Below, one piece after another: positions 8,492-17,297 of a DNA stretch of 64,000 nt. Both the position numbers and the translations under genes were made by a program. How positions within the stretch are numbered: the stretch's first letter is position 1; each line of letters begins with the position of its first letter. This DNA comes from a bacterium. Lineage in GTDB: Bacteria > Myxococcota_A > Bradymonadia > UBA7976 > UBA1532. The notes below the pieces were generated by a model. It saw only the letters and a list, made by a program, of their open reading frames with translations, was not told where the DNA came from and searched no databases. The stretch is from assembly GCA_030427205.1 (NCBI GenBank), contig JAUHXC010000009.1:186001-250000 (forward strand), read 5' to 3'.

Positions 8492-8575
8492 GCGCAGGTG
8501 TCGCGGTCCCCGGGCGGTCGCTCCGACGCCCCGGGAGCAATTCACGGGGCAACTCACGGGGTTCGGCGCGGGACT

Positions 8576-9976
8576 TCAGGCGTCGCGCAGCCGCTCCAGC
8601 TTGCGGTATAGCGTACGCTCGCTCATGCCCAGCGCGTCGGCGAGCGCCCGTCGCTGCCCGTCGAAGCGGGTCTCGGCCCAGGCGAGGTAGCGCCGCTCGA
8701 CCTCGGCGAGCGGCACGACGGCATCACCCCAGGGCCAGTCCGCCGGGTGAGCGGCCGTCGGCGCCGATCCAGCGGCGGTCGACAGCAGCGCGGGCCCCGC
8801 CACCGGATCGAGCGGGTCGCCGAAGGGCAGGTGCACCGGCTCGATCGTCTGTCCGTCGGTCAGCAGCACCGCCCGGTCGATGACATTGCGCAGCTCGCGC
8901 ACGTTGCCCGGATAGTGCCAGCGGCCCAAGGCGTCAGCGGCGGCGGGCGAGAGGCTCAGCGTCGGCGCCCGACGGGCGAGGAAGGCGCGGGCGAGCAGCA
9001 CCACGTCCTCGGGGCCGCGCTCACGCAGGGCCGGCATGCGCACCGGGAAGGCGGCGATGCGGTAGAAGAGGTCGCCGCGAAAGCGGCCCTCGGCGACCAT
9101 CGACCGCAGATCGCGGTGGGTGGCGCAGACCAGCCTGAAGTCGGCCCGATGCTGCTCGGTGCCGCCGACCCGGCGAAACGTGCCGCTCTCGAGCAGCCGC
9201 AACAGCTTGACCTGCTGCTCGAGCGGCACGTCGCCGATCTCGTCGAGGAAGAGCGTGCCGCTGGCGGCGGCCTCGATCAGGCCGGTCTTGCGGACGTGCG
9301 CGCCGGTGAAAGCGCCGCGCTCGTGGCCGAAGAGCTGTGACTCGAAGAGCGTCGCCCCCAGCCCCGAACACTCGACGGGCACGAAGGGCCCGTCGCGCCG
9401 CGGGCTCTCGGCGTGGATCGCGCCCGCCGCGAGCTCCTTGCCCGAGCCGGACTCGCCCAGCAGCAGGACGGGCAGCGGACTCGGCGCCACCCGGTGGATC
9501 AGCTCGACCGCGCGGCGGAACGCCGCCGAGCGGCCGATGAAGCCCTCGAGCCGGGCGCTGACCGCGTCCAGCGGGCGGATCAGCTCGATGTAGGCCAGCG
9601 GTTGGCCATCGGCTCCGAGCAGAGGGCGCAGCTCCACGTCGACATGCTCCGGTCCGTCGGGGCCGTGATGCACGTGGAAGACCCGTGCCGGCCGCCGCGT
9701 GGCCCGGCTCTCGGCCAGCGGGCAGGTCTCGCCGTTCTCGTCGCACGGCGATCCGTAGCCGTGCGAGACCGCGAAGCAGCGGTCGTGGCCTTCATCGAGG
9801 TTCGTCGCGCCGTAGTGATCGCGATAGGCCCGGTTGGCCGCCAGGACCCGGTAGTCGGTCGACAGCAGGATCGCCGGCCGATCGAATTGCTCGAGCATGC
9901 TGCGCAGGGCGGGGGAGACCGGGTCGAGCTCGGGGGGTTGATGGGCGGGCAGAATCGGCAGCGATTCGCGGGGCAT
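8576..9976 (-). CDS. fisR: FisR-type sigma-54-dependent activator with persulfide-sensing Cys triad
   Basis: 466 aa. PAS-like N-terminal domain (~25-130), AAA+ sigma-54 interaction domain (~145-375) and Fis-type helix-turn-helix (~425-466, [13 protein letters not shown]). Walker A GESGSGKE (174-181), the sigma-54 contact loop GAFTGA (221-226) and Walker [11 protein letters not shown] (240-249) are intact. The PAS domain holds Cys67, Cys78 and Cys85, giving the spacing C-x10-C-x6-C. This is the spacing reported for Cys53/Cys64/Cys71 of FisR of Cupriavidus, where polysulfide modification switches on sigma-54 transcription of sulfide-oxidation genes. Divergent from DUF1641 and sulfide:quinone oxidoreductase genes that carry a sigma-54 promoter. 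Start at ATG 9976 with a GAGGAGA upstream. I infer a sulfane-sulfur-responsive activator of those genes. Confidence 0.85.
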   Translation of the reverse strand: MPRESLPILPAHQPPELDPVSPALRSMLEQFDRPAILLSTDYRVLAANRAYRDHYGATNLDEGHDRCFAVSHGYGSPCDENGETCPLAESRATRRPARVFHVHHGPDGPEHVDVELRPLLGADGQPLAYIELIRPLDAVSARLEGFIGRSAAFRRAVELIHRVAPSPLPVLLLGESGSGKELAAGAIHAESPRRDGPFVPVECSGLGATLFESQLFGHERGAFTGAHVRKTGLIEAAASGTLFLDEIGDVPLEQQVKLLRLLESGTFRRVGGTEQHRADFRLVCATHRDLRSMVAEGRFRGDLFYRIAAFPVRMPALRERGPEDVVLLARAFLARRAPTLSLSPAAADALGRWHYPGNVRELRNVIDRAVLLTDGQTIEPVHLPFGDPLDPVAGPALLSTAAGSAPTAAHPADWPWGDAVVPLAEVERRYLAWAETRFDGQRRALADALGMSERTLYRKLERLRDA

Positions 9977-10048
9977 AGGGGCGCAGTCTCCTCGGCGTGG
10001 CCCGCCGAGTCGACGGGCAGCAGCGTCACCATACAGCCCCGCCGCGGA

Positions 10049-10096
10049 TGACAGAAGTGGCAGTCCTGCCAGTCTCGTCTGACAGGAGTGGCGGTC
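10049..10096. promoter_or_regulatory. Two direct 17-bp repeats, candidate enhancer sites for the FisR-like activator
   Basis: TGACAGAAGTGGCAGTC (10049-10065) and TGACAGGAGTGGCGGTC (10080-10096) differ at two positions and start 31 bp apart, about three helical turns. The first overlaps an inverted repeat TGGCA-N4-TGCCA (10058-10071). They lie about 95-140 bp upstream of the sigma-54 promoter, a typical distance for enhancer-binding sites. Confidence 0.65.
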
Positions 10097-10189
10097 AGCA
10101 GTGACAGTCGCGGATGTCGACGGCCCGCAGGCCGGATGCAGAGCGGCGGCCTCCGCGGGATCGCCCCCGGCGCCGCGTCTCGCCAGAGA

Positions 10190-10205
10190 TGGCACACCGG
10201 TTGCT
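10190..10205 (+). promoter_or_regulatory. Sigma-54 (-24/-12) promoter of the DUF1641-sqr operon
   Basis: TGGCACACCGGTTGCT matches the consensus TGGCACGNNNNTTGCW at every fixed position except one. The invariant GG (10191-10192) and GC (10203-10204) are correctly spaced. Transcription would start near 10216, about 50 bp before the DUF1641 ATG. Confidence 0.85.
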
Positions 10206-10267
10206 GTGTATCCCGGCGGTCGGGCGGTCGCGGCCCGCCCGCTTCACCCCGTCCCCCGGAGACGCCG

Positions 10268-10927
10268 ATGCTCAACAGCGCCACCACCGCCCGCGAGGTC
10301 GGAGACCGGCTCGACCGCCTCGAGGCCAGCCTCGATCGCATCGAGCGGGCCCTCACCGCCCTCGCACCGGTCGGCCCGCCCGCCAGCCAGTTCGTGACCG
10401 AGTCCCCGCGGTTGGCGGCCATGGCCGTCGATACCTTCGATGCGTTCGTGGCCGATGTGCCCGACGCCGACGCCCGCCTGCGGGCCTTGCTCGCCCTCGC
10501 GCTGCGGGCCAGCCGGCCCGAGACGCTCGAGCGCATGAGCGCCGGGCTCGACCTGCTCGACTCCGCGCCGCACGCCGTGGCCGCGGCGGTCGACGTCTTC
10601 GACGCGGTGATGGGCGCCGCGGCGGCCGAGGGGGTCGACGTCAACGCCTTCTTCGGCGTCGCCGGCCGCTTCGCGGTGCACCTCGTCAAGCTCGGTCCGG
10701 CCATCGACCAGCTTCTCGATTCGGGCATGCTCGATCCGGAGGTCATCGCGACCCTCGGTCGGCTGGGCAAGGCGCTGTCGGCCACCACGGACACCGCGCC
10801 CGAGCCGGTGGGCGGTCTGTTCGCGACGCTCAAGGTGCTCAAGGAACCCGCGGTGCAGCGCTCGCTCGGCTTCGCCGTCGAGGTCGCCCGCCAGTTCGGA
10901 GCCGACGGCACGCCGGTGCGCCGATGA
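10268..10927 (+). CDS. DUF1641 family protein
   Basis: 219 aa, ATG with CGGAG 6-10 nt upstream. The N-terminus is a short amphipathic coiled coil ([16 protein letters not shown]), followed by alternating helical segments with [13 protein letters not shown] and [26 protein letters not shown] near the end, the pattern I associate with DUF1641. Genes of this family commonly accompany sulfide:quinone oxidoreductase, and that gene follows 142 bp downstream. The biochemical role is not established; an accessory or membrane-peripheral partner of the oxidoreductase is a reasonable inference. Expected to be transcribed from the sigma-54 promoter at 10190 under the control of the FisR-like activator. 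Confidence 0.75.
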   Translation: MLNSATTAREVGDRLDRLEASLDRIERALTALAPVGPPASQFVTESPRLAAMAVDTFDAFVADVPDADARLRALLALALRASRPETLERMSAGLDLLDSAPHAVAAAVDVFDAVMGAAAAEGVDVNAFFGVAGRFAVHLVKLGPAIDQLLDSGMLDPEVIATLGRLGKALSATTDTAPEPVGGLFATLKVLKEPAVQRSLGFAVEVARQFGADGTPVRR

Positions 10928-10973
10928 GCGCGCCGTCGCCGCTCTTCGTCCGCAGTTGGGGTCGCTCGACCCG

Positions 10974-11015
10974 CCACGGTGTCCACCGGCCACAGTGTCC
11001 ACCGGCCACAGTGTC
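10974..11015. repeat. 16-bp tandem repeat, 2.6 copies, intergenic
   Basis: CCACGGTGTCCACCGG, CCACAGTGTCCACCGG and a partial CCACAGTGTC follow one another between the DUF1641 and sqr genes. The unit contains the near-palindrome CCGGCCAC/GTGTCCACCGG. It may be an operator or an mRNA structure affecting expression of the second gene. Confidence 0.75.
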
Positions 11016-11069
11016 GCCCCGATCGCCGAGCCGCCCTTTTTCGCACGGATTCATGGAGAACACCCGGAC

Positions 11070-12266
<1,197 letters not shown>

Positions 12267-12280
12267 GCCGCGGGCGGGGC

Positions 12281-13309
12281 TCAGCCCAGCCCCAGCGGTC
12301 GGCGGAGGGCCGTCGGCCACAGCCACCGATCGAGCGCGGCGGCGAGCGTGAAGCTCAGCGCCGCCGCCGCCAGCCAGCGGGGCGCGAAGGGCCACTCGCC
12401 CGGCACTCGCACGAGGCCGCGCAAGACCCACGGATGGATCAGGTAGACGGTGAACGTCAGCCCGGCGAGCTGCGCCATCCGGTCGGCACGCGGGCGCAGG
12501 CCCGCGGTCAGGGCGGGCCCCGAGCGGCGCCAGAGCCAGACGGTCGCCAGGGCGTAGGCGATGACCGCCCAGCGGGCGAAGTGGTTGTAGTGCCCCGGGC
12601 TGTCGAGGCGCAGCGCCCAGAAGGTGTACTCGCCGATGACCAGCGCCAGCCCGACGAGCGCCGCCGCCAGCGCGCCGCGCGGTGGCCTGTCCCGGCCCGT
12701 GACGCCGCCGTGCGCGATGCGGGCGCCGAGGGCCAGATAGCCGGCCCAATGCACCACGAGCCACGCGGGCACATGCGGCCGGCCGGGCCAGAGGACGTGC
12801 ATCGGCGAGGCGAAGAGCGCTTGCACCGCCAGCAGGCCGAGCACGACTCGCCAGCTCGAGCGGCGCACGAGCGGCCAGATCAGGTAGCCCTGCAGGAGAA
12901 ACGCGAGGAAGTAGAGGTGGTAGTCGCCGGTGCCCCGCAGCAGGCCATCGGCGAGCGCGGCGCCGTCGAGGCGCCCATGCCAACCCAGGCCGGCGATGGT
13001 GAATACGAGATAGGGCAGGGCGATGCGCGGGCCCCGGCGGCGCCAGAAGTCGCGCCAGGCGGCGCGATCGAAGCGATCGAGGCCGCGCCGTCGCTCGCTG
13101 TGGGCGAGGCCGAAGCCCGACAACACCATGAAGAGCGGTACGCTGAAGCGGGCCCACTGCGAGGCGGGCACCGCGAGCCACGTCTGAGGGTCGGTGGGCC
13201 AGCCGGCCTCGAAGCCGCCGGCGGCGTGGATGGCGATGACCGCGATGGCGGCGACGATCCGCCACAGATCGTCGGCCGGGCGGGTATCCATCGGCGCCGA
13301 CCGGGTCAT
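12281..13309 (-). CDS. Acyltransferase 3 family membrane protein
   Basis: 342 aa, integral membrane protein with about ten hydrophobic helices. The first helix has [14 protein letters not shown] with the conserved His of the OafA/YrhL-type acyltransferase 3 family, followed by [19 protein letters not shown], which matches the family's VPLFFVLSGF segment. A late IHPWVL motif is also characteristic. Such proteins transfer acetyl or other acyl groups to surface carbohydrates or peptidoglycan; the substrate here cannot be told. Start ATG 13309; an in-frame ATG at 13291 is possible. It lies 30 nt downstream of the repeat lipoprotein gene on the same strand, so the two may share a message. Confidence 0.8.
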   Translation of the reverse strand: MTRSAPMDTRPADDLWRIVAAIAVIAIHAAGGFEAGWPTDPQTWLAVPASQWARFSVPLFMVLSGFGLAHSERRRGLDRFDRAAWRDFWRRRGPRIALPYLVFTIAGLGWHGRLDGAALADGLLRGTGDYHLYFLAFLLQGYLIWPLVRRSSWRVVLGLLAVQALFASPMHVLWPGRPHVPAWLVVHWAGYLALGARIAHGGVTGRDRPPRGALAAALVGLALVIGEYTFWALRLDSPGHYNHFARWAVIAYALATVWLWRRSGPALTAGLRPRADRMAQLAGLTFTVYLIHPWVLRGLVRVPGEWPFAPRWLAAAALSFTLAAALDRWLWPTALRRPLGLG

Positions 13310-13339
13310 CGGCTCAGGCGGGCAGTGCGCGGCGCGCGA

Positions 13340-14836
13340 TCACTCGACGGTGACCCCGCCGCCGACCGCGTAGACCTCGATCGGGCTGCCGTTGTCGATC
13401 TCGAGGAAGGTCGACATGCCGCCGTTCTCGTACACCACCGGGTAGACGGTGCCGGCGCCGACGCCGGTGACGGTGAGGCTGATCTCGCCGCCCATCGGGA
13501 AGACGCCGCTGGGCATGGCCGGATCGTCCATGCCGCCGGGCACCGTCTTGGCGCCCATGCCGTCGGCGACGGGCATGCCGTTGACCGTGGTGATCAGGCC
13601 GATGGTCTCCGACGGGCCGGCGTCGGCGGCGCCGTTCATGTCGCCGTCGACGAAGGTGCCGCGGGTGCCGGCGACCGCGACGTTGTCGGAGACCACGAGG
13701 GTGATGCGATAGGCCTGACCGTCGTTGAGGCCCGAGATGGTGAAGTCGGCGGTGCCGTCGACGGCGATGGTCTGGGTCTCGGCCGGGGCGACCTGCGGGG
13801 TCGGGCCGGTGACCGTCACCGAGCCGGCGACCGCGAAGTTCTCGATGGGCGCGCCCGTATTGTCGATCTCGAGGAAAGTGGTCTCGCCGCCGTTGTGGTA
13901 GATGACCGGGAAGACCCGGCCGCTGCCCACGCCGGTCACCGTCAGGGTGATCTGGCCGCCGCTGGGGAAGACGCCGCTGGGGTTGGCCGGATCGTCCATG
14001 CCGCCGGGCACGGTCTTGGCCCCGTCGCCGCCGGCCACGGGCATGCCGTTAACCGTCGTGATCAGGGCGATGTTCTCCGACGGGCCGGCGTCGGCGGCGC
14101 CGTTGTTGTCGCGGTCGGAGAAGGTCGCCATGCCGATGTTGGCGTCGACGACGAGGGTGATGCGATAGGCCTGGGCGTCGTCGAGGCCGGTGACGGTGTA
14201 GTCCACCGTGCCGCCGACCGCGATCGGGCTGTCGACCGTCGGGTTGGGCATGATCGCCATCGGCATGCCCGGCCCGTCGACCGAGGTCGTCCCGCCGACG
14301 GCGTAGGCCTCAACCGGCACCCCGTCTTCGCCGATCTCGAGGAAGGTCGAGCTGCCGCCGTTGTGGTAGGCCACCGGGTGCACCACGCCCGCGCCGACGC
14401 CGGACACGGTGAGCGTGATGGTGCCGCCGCTGGGGAAGACCCCGGTGGGGTTGGCCGGGTCATCCATGCCGCCGGGCACGGTCTTCGCGCCGTCGACCGC
14501 CTCGCCGTTGACCATGGTGATCAGGCCGATGGTCTCTGACGGGCCGGCGTCTGCGGCGCCGTTCATGTCGCCGTCGATGAACGTCGCCGTGCCGTCGCCG
14601 GCGGGGGTGATGTTGGCGTCGACGACGAGGGTGATGCGGTAGGCCTGGGCGTCGTCGAGTCCGGTGATGGTGTACTCGGCGGTCTCGCCGACGGCGATGG
14701 CCTGATCGGCCGGGGCGTCGAACGTGATCCCGCTGGGGGCGGGCTCGTCGGTGTCGCCGTCGTCGCAGGCGGCGAGAGGGGCGAGGGCGAGCGCGACGAG
14801 CGCGCCGCGCAGGCCGTCGATCATGCGGATGCGCAT
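13340..14836 (-). CDS. Lipoprotein with three tandem ~145-aa repeats
   Basis: 498 aa. Start at ATG 14836 with AAGGAAGGA upstream; lipobox Cys24 (ALALAPLAAC). Almost the whole mature protein consists of three repeats at about 45-186, 205-341 and 355-497. Each contains YTITGLDDAQAYRITLVV, then a NGAADAGPSETIGLIT segment, then KTVPGGMDDP and GVFPSGG, and ends with VYHNGG..TFLEI and a VTV strand. Asp/Asn-rich DGDMNGAADAG is a possible calcium loop. The repeats are about 75% identical by eye and the DNA is also repetitive. Fold and function are unknown; the strand pattern suggests a beta-sandwich surface domain. Likely displayed on the cell surface. The acyltransferase gene follows in the same direction. 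Confidence 0.75.
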   Translation of the reverse strand: MRIRMIDGLRGALVALALAPLAACDDGDTDEPAPSGITFDAPADQAIAVGETAEYTITGLDDAQAYRITLVVDANITPAGDGTATFIDGDMNGAADAGPSETIGLITMVNGEAVDGAKTVPGGMDDPANPTGVFPSGGTITLTVSGVGAGVVHPVAYHNGGSSTFLEIGEDGVPVEAYAVGGTTSVDGPGMPMAIMPNPTVDSPIAVGGTVDYTVTGLDDAQAYRITLVVDANIGMATFSDRDNNGAADAGPSENIALITTVNGMPVAGGDGAKTVPGGMDDPANPSGVFPSGGQITLTVTGVGSGRVFPVIYHNGGETTFLEIDNTGAPIENFAVAGSVTVTGPTPQVAPAETQTIAVDGTADFTISGLNDGQAYRITLVVSDNVAVAGTRGTFVDGDMNGAADAGPSETIGLITTVNGMPVADGMGAKTVPGGMDDPAMPSGVFPMGGEISLTVTGVGAGTVYPVVYENGGMSTFLEIDNGSPIEVYAVGGGVTVE

Positions 14837-15040
14837 GGAGGGTCCTTCCTTACTGTTTTTGTCATGGCCGAGCTCCACCGTCTCGGCCGGGCCACGGTTC
14901 CACCGGTAAGGGGTTCGATTCAATGGCGATCGGGTATCCGGCCTGCGCCTTTTTGTTACCGCAGTGACACAGTCTCTCTATCTGGTCGAAGTGTTCGACG
15001 GTGGGCGGGCTCGACCGACAGGCCGGCGACGGCGGGTGGG

Positions 15041-15769
15041 TCAGGCGGCGAGCAGCGCCCGCAGGCGCGGCCCGCGCAGGTGACGTCCGGCCCGCTCGAT
15101 GCCGACGAAGCCGGGCACCGCGCAGAAGACGCGATAGGTGGTCTGGTCGGCGGCGAGGCCGCAGTTGCAGAAGAAGTCGCCGGGGATGGTCTGCCACGAC
15201 ATGCGCCCGTTGGCGTCGCCCCAGCACACCGCCTCGGGGTTCTGACCGTCGGGGCAGCAGCCTTCGTCCATGGTCAGGCAGGCCTCGCCGATCAGATCGG
15301 CGCAGCCGAGCGGCGGCGCCATGTCGGGCTCGAGCGGAGCCATGTCGGGGGCGAGCGCCATATCGGGCTCGGCGGCCATGTCGGGCAGCCACTGCATGTC
15401 GGGCTCGCGGTACATATCGGCTTCGACCGCCTGATCGATGTCGACCGTCATGTCGAGCGCCGGCCCCAGATCGGGGCCGGCCGTCATGTCGAACTCGGGG
15501 GCCATGTCGAACTCGGGGGCCATGTCGAACTCGGGGGCCATATCGAACTCGGGGGCCATGTCGAACTCGGGGGCCATGTCGAACTCGGGGGTCATGTCGG
15601 CCTCGATGGCCATGTCGGCGCCGGGGTCGAGGTCGGCCTCGACTCGACCGTCACGGGCCTGCCGCTCGGCGTCGGGCAGTGGATCGGTGCCACCGCCGCC
15701 ATAGTGGCAGCCGAGACCGGAGAACAAGACCGCGTTGCCGAAGATGAGCAGTCGCCGATCGATAGCCAT
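15041..15769 (-). CDS. Lipoprotein with FDMAPE repeats and Cys-rich C-terminal domain
   Basis: 242 aa, ATG 15769 without a clear Shine-Dalgarno. Lipobox-like Cys21 (AVLFSGLGC). Residues ~45-150 form an acidic Met/Pro spacer including six near-identical FDMAPE units encoded by an 18-bp DNA repeat. The C-terminal ~85 residues contain eight cysteines (CADLIGEAC, GCC, VCW, FCNC, FCAV), suggesting a disulfide-rich extracellular module. The closing region RVFCAVPGFVGIERAGRH is not recognised. Same lipoprotein-spacer-Cys design as the MopE-type proteins but without the MopE motif. Divergent from the YbjN-like gene, with 166 bp between starts. Function unknown. Confidence 0.7.
   Translation of the reverse strand: MAIDRRLLIFGNAVLFSGLGCHYGGGGTDPLPDAERQARDGRVEADLDPGADMAIEADMTPEFDMAPEFDMAPEFDMAPEFDMAPEFDMAPEFDMTAGPDLGPALDMTVDIDQAVEADMYREPDMQWLPDMAAEPDMALAPDMAPLEPDMAPPLGCADLIGEACLTMDEGCCPDGQNPEAVCWGDANGRMSWQTIPGDFFCNCGLAADQTTYRVFCAVPGFVGIERAGRHLRGPRLRALLAA
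15489..15596. repeat. 18-bp tandem repeat, 6 copies, coding
   Basis: Six consecutive copies of TCGAACTCGGGGGCCATG (read on the plus strand) with only one or two substitutions. They encode FDMAPE units on the minus strand. Confidence 0.9.
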
Positions 15770-15935
15770 GGGAGGATCTCCAACGTGTGGGGCGCGGTGA
15801 CACTACCGCGCGGCGGGCGTCGCGCTCAACGCATCGCCGAGATATGTCGCCTGGGCCGATCGGCACCACACGCGAAGCGGTCGCAAACCGTTCGTGAGCG
15901 GTGTACCCTCGGCCCCCAACGTCGGAGGGGGACCC

Positions 15936-16334
15936 ATGGACGTCACGATGTACTTGCAGCAGATCGCTGCCCAGCAAGGCTGGGCGATGGTGCGCGACCA
16001 CGACGGCAGCGCGAAGCTCGAGATCCCGACCGAGTACGGGCGCTCGCAGGTGGTGCACGTCACCCCGGGCACCGATCCCGATGGCCTGCCGCTGGTCTAT
16101 GTCTGGAGCGTCGTCTGCTCGACGAGCGCCATCGGCGACCCCTACTATCTGCTGCGGCTCAACGCCGACCTGGCCTACGGGGCGCTCGCCGTGCGCGATC
16201 CCAACGTGATCCTGGTCGATACGCAGCTGGTGCAGACCGCCGACCACGAAGAGCTGCGGCGGACGGTGCTCTATGTCGGCAAGTTCGCCGATGATCTCGA
16301 GAAGCAGGTCCACGGGTCGGTCGACCGGAACTGA
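15936..16334 (+). CDS. YbjN / type III chaperone-like small protein
   Basis: 132 aa, ATG with GGAGGGGG 5-6 nt upstream. An N-terminal helix (MDVTMYLQQIAAQQGW) is followed by strands (AKLEIPTEYGRSQVVHV, LPLVYVWSVVCSTS) and a long helix pair (YYLLRLNADLAYGALAVRD, HEELRRTVLYVGKFADDLE). This alpha-beta order, together with the length, fits the YbjN / type III secretion chaperone-like fold. No signal peptide, so cytoplasmic. It precedes a lipoprotein gene by 46 nt. No type III secretion genes are nearby, so a general chaperone or regulatory role is more likely. Assignment by pattern only. Confidence 0.5.
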   Translation: MDVTMYLQQIAAQQGWAMVRDHDGSAKLEIPTEYGRSQVVHVTPGTDPDGLPLVYVWSVVCSTSAIGDPYYLLRLNADLAYGALAVRDPNVILVDTQLVQTADHEELRRTVLYVGKFADDLEKQVHGSVDRN

Positions 16335-16380
16335 AGCGCCGGGGGCGTGCGCCCCGCGGTCACGAGCGAGGAGACGAGAG

Positions 16381-17124
16381 ATGATTCAGTCGAAGTGGAG
16401 CGCGGGCATCGTCGGGCTGGTCTTCGCCCTGCTGTGCGGGTTGCTGGCGGGCTGCGGTACGACCGTCGAGAAGCAGCAGGCGCGGTTCAAGAAGAACAAA
16501 GACACGATGGAGGCCCTGGCCGCCAAGCACCCGATGATGAAGACGTCGGTGATGGCCAAGCTCGCCGACTTCCAGAAGGAGCACGACCAGCTCGTGGCCA
16601 CCGGCGGCGAGAACGCGCCGCGGGATCTGGCGCGGCTCAACGGCCGGGTCGAGGAGTACGTGCGCAAGCTCGATCCGTCGATGGCGCCCAAGAAGACGAC
16701 GAGCAGCAAGAAGCTGGGCACGACGCCGGCGGGCACGGCGCCGGGCGCCGCACCGGGCAGCAAGCTCGGCGGTGGCAACGCGCCCGGCACGGCCCCGGGT
16801 GCTGCGCCCGGTGGCAAGCTGGGCGGCAGCGCGGCCCCGGGCGCTGCGCCGGGGACGGCGCCGGCGGCGGGCGGCAAGCTGGGCGGCGGCGCTGCGCCGG
16901 GGACCGCGCCGGCGGGCAAGCTGGGCGGGGCCGCTCCGGGCACTGCGCCGGGGACGGCGCCGGCGGCGGGCGGCAAGCTGGGCGGCAGTGCTGCGCCGGG
17001 CGCTGCTCCGGGGACGGCGCCGGCGGGCAAGCTGGGCGGCGGCACCGCGCCGACCGCGCCGGCGGGCAAGCTGGGTGGCGGCACCGCGCCGACCGCGCCG
17101 GCGGGCAAGCTCGGCGGTCAGTGA
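16381..17124 (+). CDS. Lipoprotein with Ala/Pro/Gly-GKLGG repeats
   Basis: 247 aa, ATG with AGGAGACGAGAG upstream. Lipobox Cys25 (LCGLLAGC). Residues 28-105 are a charged helical domain (KQQARFKKNKDTMEALAAKHPMM onwards) that may form a coiled coil. From ~115 to the end the chain is a low-complexity array of TAPGAAPGGKLGG-type units, about ten in all, likely flexible and extended. Such tails often tether a lipoprotein to peptidoglycan or serve as a spacer. The gene is encoded by imperfect GC-rich repeats prone to length variation. The rhomboid gene starts 173 bp downstream. Function unknown. Confidence 0.7.
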   Translation: MIQSKWSAGIVGLVFALLCGLLAGCGTTVEKQQARFKKNKDTMEALAAKHPMMKTSVMAKLADFQKEHDQLVATGGENAPRDLARLNGRVEEYVRKLDPSMAPKKTTSSKKLGTTPAGTAPGAAPGSKLGGGNAPGTAPGAAPGGKLGGSAAPGAAPGTAPAAGGKLGGGAAPGTAPAGKLGGAAPGTAPGTAPAAGGKLGGSAAPGAAPGTAPAGKLGGGTAPTAPAGKLGGGTAPTAPAGKLGGQ

Positions 17125-17297
17125 GCGTCGCGCGCGCCGAACATGCTGCTCGCGAGAGCGATCTCGTCGCGCCGCGGTGACCCACGGGCCCTCTCCGGCA
17201 TCTGCATGCCCATGTCCGCCTCTCGGCGGACGCTCACGAATCGACGGACCCGCCGCATGACGCGCGCCGCGCACCGAACCCCATCCCAGAGGACCGC

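Noticed and set aside
15489..15596. CRISPR-like regular repeats
   Set aside because: The 18-bp units are directly adjacent with no spacers and encode an in-frame FDMAPE array; no cas genes in the window.
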